From: a virus
DNA: 64,000 bases
IMG/VR virus record: IMGVR_UViG_3300028563_000021
Coordinates: 1-64,000 of that record
Reading direction: 5' to 3' (one strand)
The translations under genes were made by a program, and so were the position numbers. A model generated the notes under the pieces. The model did no database searches, was not told the origin of the DNA, and was given only the letters and a program-made list of their open reading frames with translations. Shown one piece after another: positions 30,912 to 39,956 of the stretch. Numbering within the stretch: the stretch's first letter is position 1; the number at the start of each line of letters is the position of its first letter.

Positions 30912-31979
30912 TTATTGGAAATAATTTGATGGAACAACTTCGATCAAATCACCCTGTCTACTGTATTTGTTCAATGTGCCATCTGCGTTTTTAACGTAGA
31001 CCGGCCCTTTTGTCGGTATCGGATTGCCATTGCCTTGCGTTCCCTCAATTTCCACCGGATTCCCATCGGCATCGCGTGGAGTGTTGTCGAATTGTGGCGA
31101 GGTACTTTTTACGGCCGGTGTTTCTGTTGCCGTCACGGCAGCGGCCTGCGTTGGCGTTACTTGATCCGGCGGCGCGACGGACGCTTGCGGAGCCGCCGCG
31201 CCAGATTCAAATTGTGCCGAGCTTGTCGGCTGGCCGCCAGTTGTATTTGGAGTATCGGTAACGGGGACGGCCTGAACTGTTCCGCCATTCACTTGCGCCG
31301 CTGCCGCCGTGGTGGCGGTATTCGTCATTGTCGACGCTGGAGCTTCGCGGATTTCAAGCAATGACATTTCTACGGTCAACAAAGTTACGCCATTGGTTGA
31401 CGTCCTTTTGTAATCGTAATGCTCGATTGACATGTCCCGGTATGTAATGTCCGGCGTCACCACGATGTACAAATTCGTGCTATTCGCCGCTATCTCAATG
31501 TCAGCTAAAAAATTCTGCCTATCCTCGGTCGTGCCTCCCTTGGTCATGCTGATCCGAATATTGAATGGCGTCTGGACCTTGTTATAGGATTGGAATGCGC
31601 CTTGCTCCATCGGATAATTCGGTAACCTCCACGACTGCTGATATTCAAGCGACTTGATCGAATCAGGGGAAATTGCTTTATTGAAATCCTGTTGAAAAAT
31701 TCCCCATTGACCAGGCTGAACAGCCGCATTTTGTACGCCCGACGAATCGCCGGTTAATGCCGTAGGAAGTTCGCCAAACGCTCCATTTACAAGGTTTGAC
31801 CCAATCTGCTGGGCGTTGCTGATAATCCCGCTGACGGCCTGTTGCGCGGCCCCAATTGCAATATTCGGCAAACTGTTTGCGATACTTCCGACTGACGCCA
31901 ATTTCTGACGCAGCACAGACGGCACCCCGGCGGCGATCGGCACGTCCGGGAACGATGGAACATTGAACGGAAGGCTCAT
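30912..31979 (-). CDS. Dit-like baseplate protein
   Basis: 355 residues. Residues 90-215 (SLEYQQSWRLPNYPMEQGAF ... MTKGGTTEDRQNFLADIEI ... EHYDYKRTS) resemble the N-domain of Dit-like phage tail proteins. The C-terminal 140 residues are a disordered Ala/Thr/Pro-rich linker ending in a short folded tail. Follows the tape measure gene. Confidence 0.7.
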   Translation of the reverse strand: MSLPFNVPSFPDVPIAAGVPSVLRQKLASVGSIANSLPNIAIGAAQQAVSGIISNAQQIGSNLVNGAFGELPTALTGDSSGVQNAAVQPGQWGIFQQDFNKAISPDSIKSLEYQQSWRLPNYPMEQGAFQSYNKVQTPFNIRISMTKGGTTEDRQNFLADIEIAANSTNLYIVVTPDITYRDMSIEHYDYKRTSTNGVTLLTVEMSLLEIREAPASTMTNTATTAAAAQVNGGTVQAVPVTDTPNTTGGQPTSSAQFESGAAAPQASVAPPDQVTPTQAAAVTATETPAVKSTSPQFDNTPRDADGNPVEIEGTQGNGNPIPTKGPVYVKNADGTLNKYSRQGDLIEVVPSNYFQ

Positions 31980-34261
31980 GGGTTCAATCCATTATTTGCA
32001 TTGGATGCAAGAACATAGGTTTGCATGCTCTGCAAATTAGCACCAAGACCTTGTGCAACGCCCTTGGCATCGGTCGCCTGGGTGTAGATATTGATCGGCC
32101 CGTTGACATTGGTTTCCGCTTGCACGGAGCTATTCGAACTGTGGTTATTCGTCGTCTGGTTCGTCGTGACCGCCGCCGTCGCTCCGGTGTTCAATCCTCT
32201 GTCGATCGGCGGACCAGGGCGCAGCGCGGCGGCGATACCACTTGTGCCGATCGTCGTTGCACCGCCTTGCTCCGCGATAATCGTCTTTAATTTGCTTCCG
32301 TAGTTCGCGTCGGTAGCGTACTTGCCTGTCAGCGCATCAGCGAACGCATTGGGGTCGTCTTTGTGCTTGCGCGCTTCCGAGTATGCCGACCCGGTCGCAA
32401 GCAACTTGGCATGCGCTTCAAATGCGTCTGCGAGCGAATCGAACTTCTTGAATTTTTGCTTGATGCGGACATCGACACCGTTCAAATGCTCGGTCGTCAT
32501 CCCCTCGACATACTGGCCTTTTTCTATTTCCGCTCGCGTGGCCTTGATGCCGAACGGGTTATTGCTCCCCGCTGGCGTCTTTTTACCGTTATTGCTTTCG
32601 AGTTTGTATTGCGCGAGCGTGACGGCGGCCGGGATGCCGTATTTCGCTTCGGCTGCTTTGGCGGCCTCTTGTGGATCAAGCGATGCCGCCTGAGCCGGTG
32701 CATTGGTTGCCTGACTTCCTGCGGCAACGTCGCGATACGAGATGCCATGGGCCGAGCCGCCTTGCGCTGTTGGGACTTCAGCACTCTTCGGCGCAACGGC
32801 TGCCACTTCGCGCGCGGCCTCGGCCTTCAATGCCGATTTATCGATCTTCTCCAGATTGATATTTGACTTGACTCGCTTGGCCGCTTCAACTTCTTTCCCT
32901 GCTGCTGGCGATTCTGCGCTCTTTTCCTCGCCGCCGATCTTCTTGCCGTTCTTGTCGTAATATTTCAGGCCAAACGTCTTATCCAGCCATTCTGAAAGCG
33001 CATATCCGCCCTTGAACCCGGCAACAAGCGATAACCCGCCAAGCAAAGCTGTGATGCCAGCCGTGGCCGCCGCGATCGCAGTTCCAACGACGCCAATTCC
33101 CGTCGAAAGCCCCAGAAACGAAACGGCTCCGGCCGCCGTCAACGCAGCAGTCAACCCACCGACCGCGATTTCCGTCTGTTTTATGTGATCGTGCGAATAT
33201 GCCAGGGTCTTGGTCATGCCCTTTTCAATGCCATCGATTGCCGGAGCCAAGTCGACAAGCATCGAGTCGCCGACGCCTTTGACCTGGTTTTTTATTTCAT
33301 TCCAGGCTTTCGCGAGTTTCAGCGACGATTCAGATGCTTTTGCGGCATCTTTATCGATGTCGCGCGCATGCTGCAATTCGATGGCAAGTTCGACGTTCCC
33401 GGCGTGAAGCGCGCGCGCGATGTTTTCGCCGATGCCGAGCTTAGCCAGCCACAACGCCGAATCCTTCTCGGTCAATTGTGCGGCAGTTTTCGACAATTCC
33501 AGCAAACGCTCTTCCGACGAAATGCGCTGGTCAGCCAATCTCGACCAATCGGCGGAAATGTGCGATCCCGTGCGGGAATTGATGGCCGCCAATTCGATGG
33601 CAAGATCGTTCAGCTTCTGCGTTGCTTCCGGTGCGCCCTTCGACAATGCATCTTGGAACTGATTCATCGACCGGAAAGCGTCTTCGACTTCGGCGGCGCT
33701 GGCCCCGAAATTGGACGCGGTCGTCGTCCATGCATTCAGAGCTTCGGCTGATAGTCCAACAGCGCCAGCGGTGCGCGCCGCATGTGCGCCGAGTCCAATC
33801 AGGCTTTCGCCGAATCCCTTTAGTGCCGACAACCCGACAAATGCGCCGATCAGGCCAAGAACTTCATTTCTGACTTTCGAAATGCCTTCGGCGGCTTTCT
33901 TGCCTTGATCTTCCTTTTCTTTCGCCGCCTTGGACTCCTGATCGCGCGTCTTCTTCGCGACATCAAGTTTTGCCGACTGATCTTTCTTGAAGTTGAAGAG
34001 TTGGTCTTGCTGCTGACGCTTGAACAGATCGGATTCTGATTTTGCGGCTTGTTGCGATAGCTTGCCGGAAGCGACCTGCGATTTTACGCGCTTCTCAAAA
34101 GCAACCTTAGCATCCTCCTGCCCGCGTTTGAATGCATCGGCCGCGTCCTCGGAATCCTTCTTGATCTTATCGAATGAATCGGACGCATCTTTCGCGCCTT
34201 TCTTCATGCCTGATGCGTCCAGACCGAGCGACACCAACAGGGAATCGATAATAGTTGCCAA
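31976..34261 (-). CDS. Tape measure protein with glucosaminidase domain
   Basis: 761 residues. Long charged coiled coil at the N-terminus, two hydrophobic stretches around residues 365-410 (ALTAAGAVSFLGLSTGIGVV), and at residues 545-690 a FlgJ-like muramidase: AVTLAQYKLESNNGKKTPAG, NPFGIKATRAEI. It fixes tail length and, on ejection, digests the peptidoglycan locally. At about 760 residues the predicted tail is of medium length. Confidence 0.9.
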   Translation of the reverse strand: MATIIDSLLVSLGLDASGMKKGAKDASDSFDKIKKDSEDAADAFKRGQEDAKVAFEKRVKSQVASGKLSQQAAKSESDLFKRQQQDQLFNFKKDQSAKLDVAKKTRDQESKAAKEKEDQGKKAAEGISKVRNEVLGLIGAFVGLSALKGFGESLIGLGAHAARTAGAVGLSAEALNAWTTTASNFGASAAEVEDAFRSMNQFQDALSKGAPEATQKLNDLAIELAAINSRTGSHISADWSRLADQRISSEERLLELSKTAAQLTEKDSALWLAKLGIGENIARALHAGNVELAIELQHARDIDKDAAKASESSLKLAKAWNEIKNQVKGVGDSMLVDLAPAIDGIEKGMTKTLAYSHDHIKQTEIAVGGLTAALTAAGAVSFLGLSTGIGVVGTAIAAATAGITALLGGLSLVAGFKGGYALSEWLDKTFGLKYYDKNGKKIGGEEKSAESPAAGKEVEAAKRVKSNINLEKIDKSALKAEAAREVAAVAPKSAEVPTAQGGSAHGISYRDVAAGSQATNAPAQAASLDPQEAAKAAEAKYGIPAAVTLAQYKLESNNGKKTPAGSNNPFGIKATRAEIEKGQYVEGMTTEHLNGVDVRIKQKFKKFDSLADAFEAHAKLLATGSAYSEARKHKDDPNAFADALTGKYATDANYGSKLKTIIAEQGGATTIGTSGIAAALRPGPPIDRGLNTGATAAVTTNQTTNNHSSNSSVQAETNVNGPINIYTQATDAKGVAQGLGANLQSMQTYVLASNANNGLNP

Positions 34262-34263
34262 TT

Positions 34264-34889
34264 TCAGTCCTTGGATTTTTTCGCGGCGTCAGCAGCGAGT
34301 TTGCGATTGTGGTTGTCGATGCTGATCACTTCGAGCATGAAATAAACATCTTCAAGCGAGTAGTACGTTTCCAATTCTTTCAACGTCGCTTTTCCGTGCG
34401 ACAAAACAGCGCCTATCGACCTCGGAATGTTTGGGTATTCCGCGTATTCTGGTGATTCTTGCCAGCCGCTGTCGGAGTCGATGTCGAGCGGGCGTCTGGC
34501 GTAGAGAAATTTATGTGAAGTTTGAATACGTCGATGCGCAATTTGATAAGCGTTGCCACTTCTTCGATATCGTTGTCAACAAGGTTGCGCTTGAAATTAG
34601 GACTGGATGCATCTGGGATGCATTCGACGCACAAAAGCATTTCATGCAAGAGAGGTTCCGCATCATCGTAATTAAGACCGGCGAACGCCTTCATGCCGAG
34701 CGCAGCGACACCGGCTAAACCTGAACTTGCAATTTCATCCGCTATCTTGTCACCGGATCGAGCAAGCGCAAGAAACGCCTTGGTTGCCCAGCGTTCAGCC
34801 TGCATGGCTGGCATTTCGGTGATGTGGAAAAGCTTATTTTGATCCCGCCCTTCAGCGGTAATTTTGACGGTCGCCTCACGGAGTGCCAT
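34264..34889 (-). CDS. Tail assembly chaperone, frameshifted long form (G-T type)
   Basis: The short-form frame shifts by -1 at AAATTTC (34506-34512 on the minus strand), read as A AAT TTC in the zero frame, a canonical slippery heptamer. The -1 frame then runs HKFLYARRPLDIDSDSGWQE ... LEDVYFMLEVISIDNHNRKL to TGA 34264. This is the conserved G/GT arrangement of tailed phages; the long form recruits tape measure protein. It ends three bases before the tape measure start. Confidence 0.75.
34413..34889 (-). CDS. Tail assembly chaperone, short form
   Basis: 158 residues (MALREATVKITAEGRDQNKL...), located between tube and tape measure genes. Contains the helical core typical of gpG-like chaperones (AERWATKAFLALARSGDKIA). 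The last 32 residues after the slippery site are low-complexity, as expected of a terminated zero frame. Confidence 0.8.
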   Translation of the reverse strand: MALREATVKITAEGRDQNKLFHITEMPAMQAERWATKAFLALARSGDKIADEIASSGLAGVAALGMKAFAGLNYDDAEPLLHEMLLCVECIPDASSPNFKRNLVDNDIEEVATLIKLRIDVFKLHINFSTPDARSTSTPTAAGKNHQNTRNTQTFRGR

Positions 34890-34919
34890 TTGATTCCCCT
34901 TGAAATTCCCCTTAGTTAA

Positions 34920-34978
34920 TGCATGCGACTTGCATCAAGGGGATTGAACTGCAATGACATTTAAGTCAGTCGCATGCA
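34920..34978 (-). promoter_or_regulatory. Eleven-base-pair stem-loop between tube and chaperone genes
   Basis: TGCATGCGACT (34920-34930) pairs perfectly with AGTCGCATGCA (34968-34978) around a 37-base loop. No U-run follows, so it is more likely an RNA processing or attenuation element that sets tube above chaperone expression than an intrinsic terminator. Confidence 0.5.
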
Positions 34979-34983
34979 ACCAT

Positions 34984-35415
34984 TTACAGCGGAGCGGTAG
35001 TTACCGACTCCCAAACGATCGTGAATTTTCTCGGCTGTACGAGTTTCTTCAAGCTCGGTGCCGGTGATTTCTTTTTTAGAATGCCGTTGGTATAAACCCA
35101 CTTGTAGCCAAGTCCCGGCAACTGAATATTCATGCTTGCGGTAGTGATATCATTTTTCTGATCCTCGAATGCCGACCAGCTATCGAATACCTGGCATGAT
35201 GGTGAATTCGCCGCCAAAGTAACCGACCAAGGCACTTCCACATAAATCTTCCCGCCGGACAATTTGCCGTCAACGCCCATTACGGTCTCTGCCGAATCAA
35301 TATCTTCCAAGTCAAACACATCGTCTGCGGAAAACTGTTGCAGCTTTTGAGGATTGGAAAATACGCCATTGACCGCGAGCATGATCACGGAATTTGCTGC
35401 TGTTAAAGTTGCCAT
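34984..35415 (-). CDS. Tail tube protein (DUF3277-like)
   Basis: 143 residues. VFDLEDIDSAETVMGVDGKL followed by beta-strands and KWVYTNGILKKKSPA is characteristic of DUF3277 tail tube subunits. Position after the sheath gene and before the chaperone is standard. Forms the inner tube of the contractile tail. Confidence 0.85.
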   Translation of the reverse strand: MATLTAANSVIMLAVNGVFSNPQKLQQFSADDVFDLEDIDSAETVMGVDGKLSGGKIYVEVPWSVTLAANSPSCQVFDSWSAFEDQKNDITTASMNIQLPGLGYKWVYTNGILKKKSPAPSLKKLVQPRKFTIVWESVTTAPL

Positions 35416-35427
35416 GATTTCCTCGTA

Positions 35428-37185
35428 TTAAATGACGTCGATGGACGCGAGATTGATCTGAAGGACGCTGCCGCCATCTGTGTAGAAAAACTGGATGACC
35501 GGCGACCCGCCGCCGCCGCGCACGATCGCGCCAGGGTCAAGCACTTGGAGGTACCAGCCAACCGATTGTAGTGTCCCGGCGATATTTGCGCCCGCCTGAT
35601 AGTTGACTTCCGCGATCTGAGCTGGCGACAGGGTGATGCCGGACTGAATCATGCCGAAGGTGATGGCGTTATTAATGTCTGTCTGCATCGCCGCTTCAAT
35701 AAGTGCGTAGCCATCTTGCGCATACGGCACAGCCTTGACGGTCGTCAACAAATCCATCAGAGAAATTTGGAAACTACGATTCAGCCAGATTTGATTGAAG
35801 TAACGTTCCATCGAGAGAAATTGGCCGCTGATCGATCCAGGATACAAGAACGCCCATTGACTCTCGCCAGATGCCGACGTGCAATAGAAGTTGTAGCCAT
35901 TCGCTTGAAGATTGGCTTTCTGTGTTTCGTTCGTGATCGATGGGCTGAGGCCGCCTTGATATTTGAAGGCAAAGCTGGTATTGCCGTTTGGCTCAGTGAA
36001 ATTGATCGACGCCGCAATGCCGCAAGTGAACGATGCGAGATGCAAATCGGACGGCTCGTAAATCGGCGCGGTGCCGGAATATTGCCCGGCAATCAGGATT
36101 TGACCAAGACTCGCTGCCGCATTAGTAGATTGGGTCGGCGTAATATCCGTATCCCATGCGATGTATGCATATTGATTATTTTGCAGCGTCGTCCATTCCG
36201 CAAATGCGACTTTGTTCGCATTGCCGGACGCATCTGGATTGAACAGCGTCATGAACGATGCAAAATTTGTCGTGACCGACGTAATGGCATTCATGGCCGC
36301 TGCCGGTGTCGCCGCCGCCGCACCTTGAGACAAAATTGATCCAGTTGCTTGCGTCAGTGCCAGCGCGGTAACGAATGCGCCAGTCGGGCCGAATGAATCA
36401 ATTGCGCTTGATGCGAGATTGCCTGGGCTGCCCGCCACGCTGATTGTGTAGGTTCCGGCACCGCCAGTCGTCCCGGTCAACTGATTGAGAATCGTGCAAC
36501 CTGACGGCAGGCTGTTTGTGCTATCGGTGCCGGTGACGTAATCGCCGACGTTATAAACGCCGGTGACCGTACCGGAAACCGTCAAAACAGTGCCTGACGT
36601 AGTGCTTGTGGTCGACGTGCCGGTGCCGCTGACGGCGTAGGAGATTGTCTCGCTGCCGCCGGTTGCAGTTGTCGTGAAAAGCAAGCCGCCAGATACGCTG
36701 TCGTATGTCACGGTGCCTGCGAACGATCCGAATGCCGAATGGATGGCGGCGGCCACGAGCGATGGCGTGCCGGAAGTGGTCAGGCTGATGTTGCTCGAAG
36801 TTTCAATTACGCCGTTGACAGATACCATCAATACGCCGGACAGCGCTTCGAGTTGGGCGGTCGTCAGCGACGAGATGTTGCCACCGCGCAGATACGCCGG
36901 TACCGCAGCCTGATTGTATTGCGCGAACAACAGTGCACCAGGCTTGGCACTTGAGTTGACGTTACCGGCAAAATAAATACCGGCCTCGGTAGTTTCTTTT
37001 GCGGATGGCCCGAAATAGGACGATACCGCCTTGGCCGATGGAAACGACAGGACGCTTCCAATCGGAACGCGGCTACCGTTACTGAGGAAAAGACCATTAA
37101 GCGCCACAGCGGCCCCGCCAGCGCCGATAGTCTGCGGATTGACATTGACGAATGCGCTTGCGGGTATCGTCGTGGAAATAGACAT
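35428..37185 (-). CDS. Tail sheath protein (DUF3383-like) with inserted beta-domain
   Basis: 585 residues from ATG 37185, with GGAGCAATAC upstream. N-terminus IPASAFVNVNPQTIGAGG and the C-terminal half (ATSLGQILIAG-like, LDPGAIVRGGGGSPVIQFFY) fit DUF3383 sheath proteins. Residues about 205-285 hold an extra domain, GTVLTVSGTVTGVYNVGDYV ... GTYTISVAG, of the type also inserted into gpJ. The sheath contracts to drive the tube into the cell. Confidence 0.85.
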   Translation of the reverse strand: MSISTTIPASAFVNVNPQTIGAGGAAVALNGLFLSNGSRVPIGSVLSFPSAKAVSSYFGPSAKETTEAGIYFAGNVNSSAKPGALLFAQYNQAAVPAYLRGGNISSLTTAQLEALSGVLMVSVNGVIETSSNISLTTSGTPSLVAAAIHSAFGSFAGTVTYDSVSGGLLFTTTATGGSETISYAVSGTGTSTTSTTSGTVLTVSGTVTGVYNVGDYVTGTDSTNSLPSGCTILNQLTGTTGGAGTYTISVAGSPGNLASSAIDSFGPTGAFVTALALTQATGSILSQGAAAATPAAAMNAITSVTTNFASFMTLFNPDASGNANKVAFAEWTTLQNNQYAYIAWDTDITPTQSTNAAASLGQILIAGQYSGTAPIYEPSDLHLASFTCGIAASINFTEPNGNTSFAFKYQGGLSPSITNETQKANLQANGYNFYCTSASGESQWAFLYPGSISGQFLSMERYFNQIWLNRSFQISLMDLLTTVKAVPYAQDGYALIEAAMQTDINNAITFGMIQSGITLSPAQIAEVNYQAGANIAGTLQSVGWYLQVLDPGAIVRGGGGSPVIQFFYTDGGSVLQINLASIDVI

Positions 37186-37198
37186 TGTATTGCTCCAA

Positions 37199-37222
37199 TA
37201 AAAAAGCCTCCGCATGGAAGGC
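37199..37222 (-). terminator. Terminator-like hairpin before the sheath gene
   Basis: Minus strand: GCCTTCC and GGAGGC (37222-37206) form a short stem followed by six U residues. It lies between the neck-type gene and the sheath start, so it should reduce, not abolish, readthrough; a promoter may follow. Confidence 0.5.
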
Positions 37223-37261
37223 TTATGGGAAATATCCGCATTACTGCGGCATTCTGTGAAA

Positions 37262-38017
37262 CTAAATTACGTCAATAATTTCTACTGGCCCGAGTACCGT
37301 TGCAAATGCTTGCGGCACGGTGACAATCGGATTAACCTGCATGACCGCGTCAATTATCCATCGCTCTTCGATCTGCTGCTCACCGTTGATGAATGGCATC
37401 TGGCGCGGATCGCTTGTATATAGCGGCACGATCTCCGCGCCGCCGATGGTCATCATGCCGATTTCAGCGATGCCGATGCCGCTATTAAACTGGAATGCCT
37501 GGACGCCATAGTCATCGCGAAATAGCGTCGTGATAATCTGCGCGTTGTCGGCGCTGATCGGGCCATGCACGTCCAATTGGACTGTCAATTGCGTTGATTG
37601 CTCTACCGTTTTCGATCCAGCCTGCATTGGGTAGCTGCCGATCGTTTGCGAGCTGTTCAGCGTGTATGTGCCGACGCCACCAGTGCCGGTGCCGAGCGCC
37701 GTAACGTAGGTGCCGTATGCAACGCCCGGTCCGTAAATCGTTGAATTGACCGAGATGCCGCCGCTGCCGATGGACGCCACCGTCAAAGTCGTGCCAGATA
37801 TCGATCCGACAAACAAGCAAGTTACATAGTCATCCAAGTTCGTCGCTAGCCGCTCTTGAAAAATCGGCGTCATGACAACAAAATTCGTATTTGATGGTTC
37901 CGGTACCCGATTTACCAATCCGCGAACAACTACCGTATTCGCAGGCAAGATGCCGACCAAAAATGATCGCAGTGTCGTGAGCGCTTGCGTTTCCGTCGCG
38001 TTTAATGAAACTGGCAT
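37262..38017 (-). CDS. Phage neck/tail terminator-like protein with inserted beta-domain
   Basis: 251 residues from ATG 38017 ([20 protein letters not shown]). The N-terminal and C-terminal parts ([20 protein letters not shown] ... [20 protein letters not shown]) resemble LIC_12616-like neck proteins. Residues about 80-145 are the beta-insert [15 protein letters not shown] ... [13 protein letters not shown]. Confidence 0.65.
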   Translation of the reverse strand: MPVSLNATETQALTTLRSFLVGILPANTVVVRGLVNRVPEPSNTNFVVMTPIFQERLATNLDDYVTCLFVGSISGTTLTVASIGSGGISVNSTIYGPGVAYGTYVTALGTGTGGVGTYTLNSSQTIGSYPMQAGSKTVEQSTQLTVQLDVHGPISADNAQIITTLFRDDYGVQAFQFNSGIGIAEIGMMTIGGAEIVPLYTSDPRQMPFINGEQQIEERWIIDAVMQVNPIVTVPQAFATVLGPVEIIDVI

Positions 38018-38018
38018 G

Positions 38019-38402
38019 TCAAGCGCCGTTCTGAAGGGTAGCGCAAATCTTCGTCCAGCCGGAAGACATCGACCAATTTTCAAGGACCATCGCGCATAGC
38101 CACACCTGACCGTCCGGCGTCGTGATCAGATCACCGCCCTTTGATTCAGACCGCACAAGGCCATTCCAGTCGCCGACGATGTACATCGCCTGACGCTTGC
38201 CCTGAATATTCATACCGCTGATTTGCATCAGGTCGTTATATGTCAAGGCCTGGCACTGCACTTCGATTGCGACCGGATCGGCATATCCAGGCACTTGCGA
38301 ACCATCCGGCAAAATTGTGTATCCATTCGACGCCTGCAAAGAGCAAAGCAGGAACGGATTTACTGATGCGACGTATGGAGCAACTATGCCGTGCAAATTC
38401 AT
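38019..38402 (-). CDS. Hypothetical head-tail joining protein
   Basis: 127 residues ([20 protein letters not shown]...), central segment [20 protein letters not shown] and ending in W-rich strands. Located in the connector block between the gp10-like and neck genes. Probably a structural connector subunit; family not recognised. Confidence 0.6.
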   Translation of the reverse strand: MNLHGIVAPYVASVNPFLLCSLQASNGYTILPDGSQVPGYADPVAIEVQCQALTYNDLMQISGMNIQGKRQAMYIVGDWNGLVRSESKGGDLITTPDGQVWLCAMVLENWSMSSGWTKICATLQNGA

Positions 38403-38890
38403 TCTTTCACCTCAAATGCGGCTGCGCGCTTCATGTCGCCGGTATCCAAAAGCGTCGTATCGAAACCCTTTTTCTGAACTGTCGATTTTGCCAGCGGCTG
38501 ATAAACCTGATCCGTGATCGATTGCACCAATTCGCCTGTCATGCTTTCGCCCATCAGACTAAGCGCCACCGAGCTATCGTAGTCTGCATGCAACAGGGCT
38601 TTCCCGAGGTCGTCGCCCCAATGCTTCTCGCCGTCCTTAATCATGCCACGGAAAAATGGGCGTGGCGGCGTTCGATATTCTTTGTCTTCTTTCGGCTCTC
38701 CGCTCTCATTCGGAATTTCTACACCAAACTCATTGCAATAGGCAACCATCGGCGTCGATACTCCAGATGCACTTTCCGTCGATCCTTCGAAAAACCCAAC
38801 ATCGACAATCGACGACTTACTGACTTTTTTTGACAGCTCAGCGAGCCGCGCCTTCAGCTTGTCGCCGCCCTTGAATGTGTAAGTTGCCAT
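38399..38890 (-). CDS. HK97 gp10-like tail completion protein
   Basis: 163 residues. VDVGFFEGSTES, AYCNEFGVEIPNES and RPFFRGMIKDGEKHWGDDLG are typical of gp10-like neck/tail completion proteins. Overlaps both neighbours; order DUF4054, gp10-like, neck is common in myophages. Confidence 0.7.
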   Translation of the reverse strand: MATYTFKGGDKLKARLAELSKKVSKSSIVDVGFFEGSTESASGVSTPMVAYCNEFGVEIPNESGEPKEDKEYRTPPRPFFRGMIKDGEKHWGDDLGKALLHADYDSSVALSLMGESMTGELVQSITDQVYQPLAKSTVQKKGFDTTLLDTGDMKRAAAFEVKE

Positions 38891-39345
38891 TACAGTCTGA
38901 CGATATTCAGCCCATAGGGATTGAAATTCGGCCGCGGCCCTGGCACATAGCGCATCGTGCGGAATGAGGAGCTAGCCTGCCAGTATGCGATTCCGTATTT
39001 CGATTGCGCGTACCATTGTGGTGATCCTGCCGGGTAATCCAACTGCGTTTGCACTGACACACTTCCCTCGGTCGCGCTATTGATGCGCCCGACCAGCGGG
39101 CTAGATGGTTGCCCATTGATGACGGCATTCAACATCGTGATATGCGCCGTCAGCATGTTGAGGAATTGCGCGCGCTGAAACACTGGCGCGCAATTTGGAA
39201 CCAATCCAACGGGCGAGTTATCGCAATACAATTGCGCCTCGTTGAAATATGCCTGAACGGTGTTCTGTGGAACAGAATTGAATTCAGGATATCGCGCCGC
39301 CCACGAAGGGTAATCGAAAACGACAACGTTGGATTGGTTCGACAT
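38890..39345 (-). CDS. DUF4054 head-tail adaptor
   Basis: 151 residues. Starts with FDYPSWAARYPEFNSVPQNT and has the helical FLNMLTAHITMLNA region and conserved SQWYAQSKYG-like PQWYAQSKYGIAYW. DUF4054 proteins are adaptor subunits below the portal. Confidence 0.85.
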   Translation of the reverse strand: MSNQSNVVVFDYPSWAARYPEFNSVPQNTVQAYFNEAQLYCDNSPVGLVPNCAPVFQRAQFLNMLTAHITMLNAVINGQPSSPLVGRINSATEGSVSVQTQLDYPAGSPQWYAQSKYGIAYWQASSSFRTMRYVPGPRPNFNPYGLNIVRL

Positions 39346-39347
39346 GA

Positions 39348-39863
39348 TTATTTCTTGGCGTTGGGCGAATTGTCGGATGTTTCGACGGTGACCTTCCCCA
39401 TTTTCGGCAATGCCGCTGGGTTAAGCCGCTCCATGCCGGACTTTTCGGCTTCGAATTCGCGAGTCATCGACGTGACGCTGGCAGATTCTTTGTGCGCAAA
39501 AATCATGTTGTTTTTCACGGCATCATGCGATTCAAATTGGGCGAGCCATTCCTCCCAAAACTCTTTCGGGATGTTGTTGGTGATTGCAAAGCCAGCGGAA
39601 ATGATGCCCCCCGCGTCGCCGGGCTTCTTGAGGTATGCGTTGCCCGCGATGATGTACGATGTCGGCCGGTCTTTTGTGCCGACGATCGGCTCAAATACTT
39701 CTTCTGTAATAGTGCCGCCATGCGCCTGGATTGTGCGCCTTACTTTTTTGTGCAACTGAAGCACGAACGGCATCGGCATTTTGCTTGCCACGCTCACGGT
39801 TTCGTTGCTCCAAGTCTGTCCGGTTTGTTTCTTCAGTGTTAATGTGGTTTCGGCGTTTGCCAT
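39348..39863 (-). CDS. Hypothetical virion-region protein
   Basis: 171 residues (MANAETTLTLKKQTGQTWSN...). Beta-rich N-terminus, then FEPIVGTKDRPTSYIIAGNA and a charged helical end. Just downstream of the capsid terminator hairpin and upstream of DUF4054. No family recognised. Confidence 0.55.
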   Translation of the reverse strand: MANAETTLTLKKQTGQTWSNETVSVASKMPMPFVLQLHKKVRRTIQAHGGTITEEVFEPIVGTKDRPTSYIIAGNAYLKKPGDAGGIISAGFAITNNIPKEFWEEWLAQFESHDAVKNNMIFAHKESASVTSMTREFEAEKSGMERLNPAALPKMGKVTVETSDNSPNAKK

Positions 39864-39890
39864 TTAGTTCCCCTTGTGAATTCGGAAAAG

Positions 39891-39916
39891 AAAACGCCCG
39901 AACTTATCGGGCGTTC
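39891..39916 (-). terminator. Intrinsic terminator after the major capsid gene
   Basis: Minus strand AACGCCCGA (39915-39907) pairs with TCGGGCGTT (39901-39893), a nine-base stem with a five-base loop, followed by TTCTTTTCC. It fits partial termination after the most highly expressed head gene. Confidence 0.75.
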
Positions 39917-39956
39917 TGCACTACAGTTAATGCTATTTCTTGGCGTTATACGCCTA

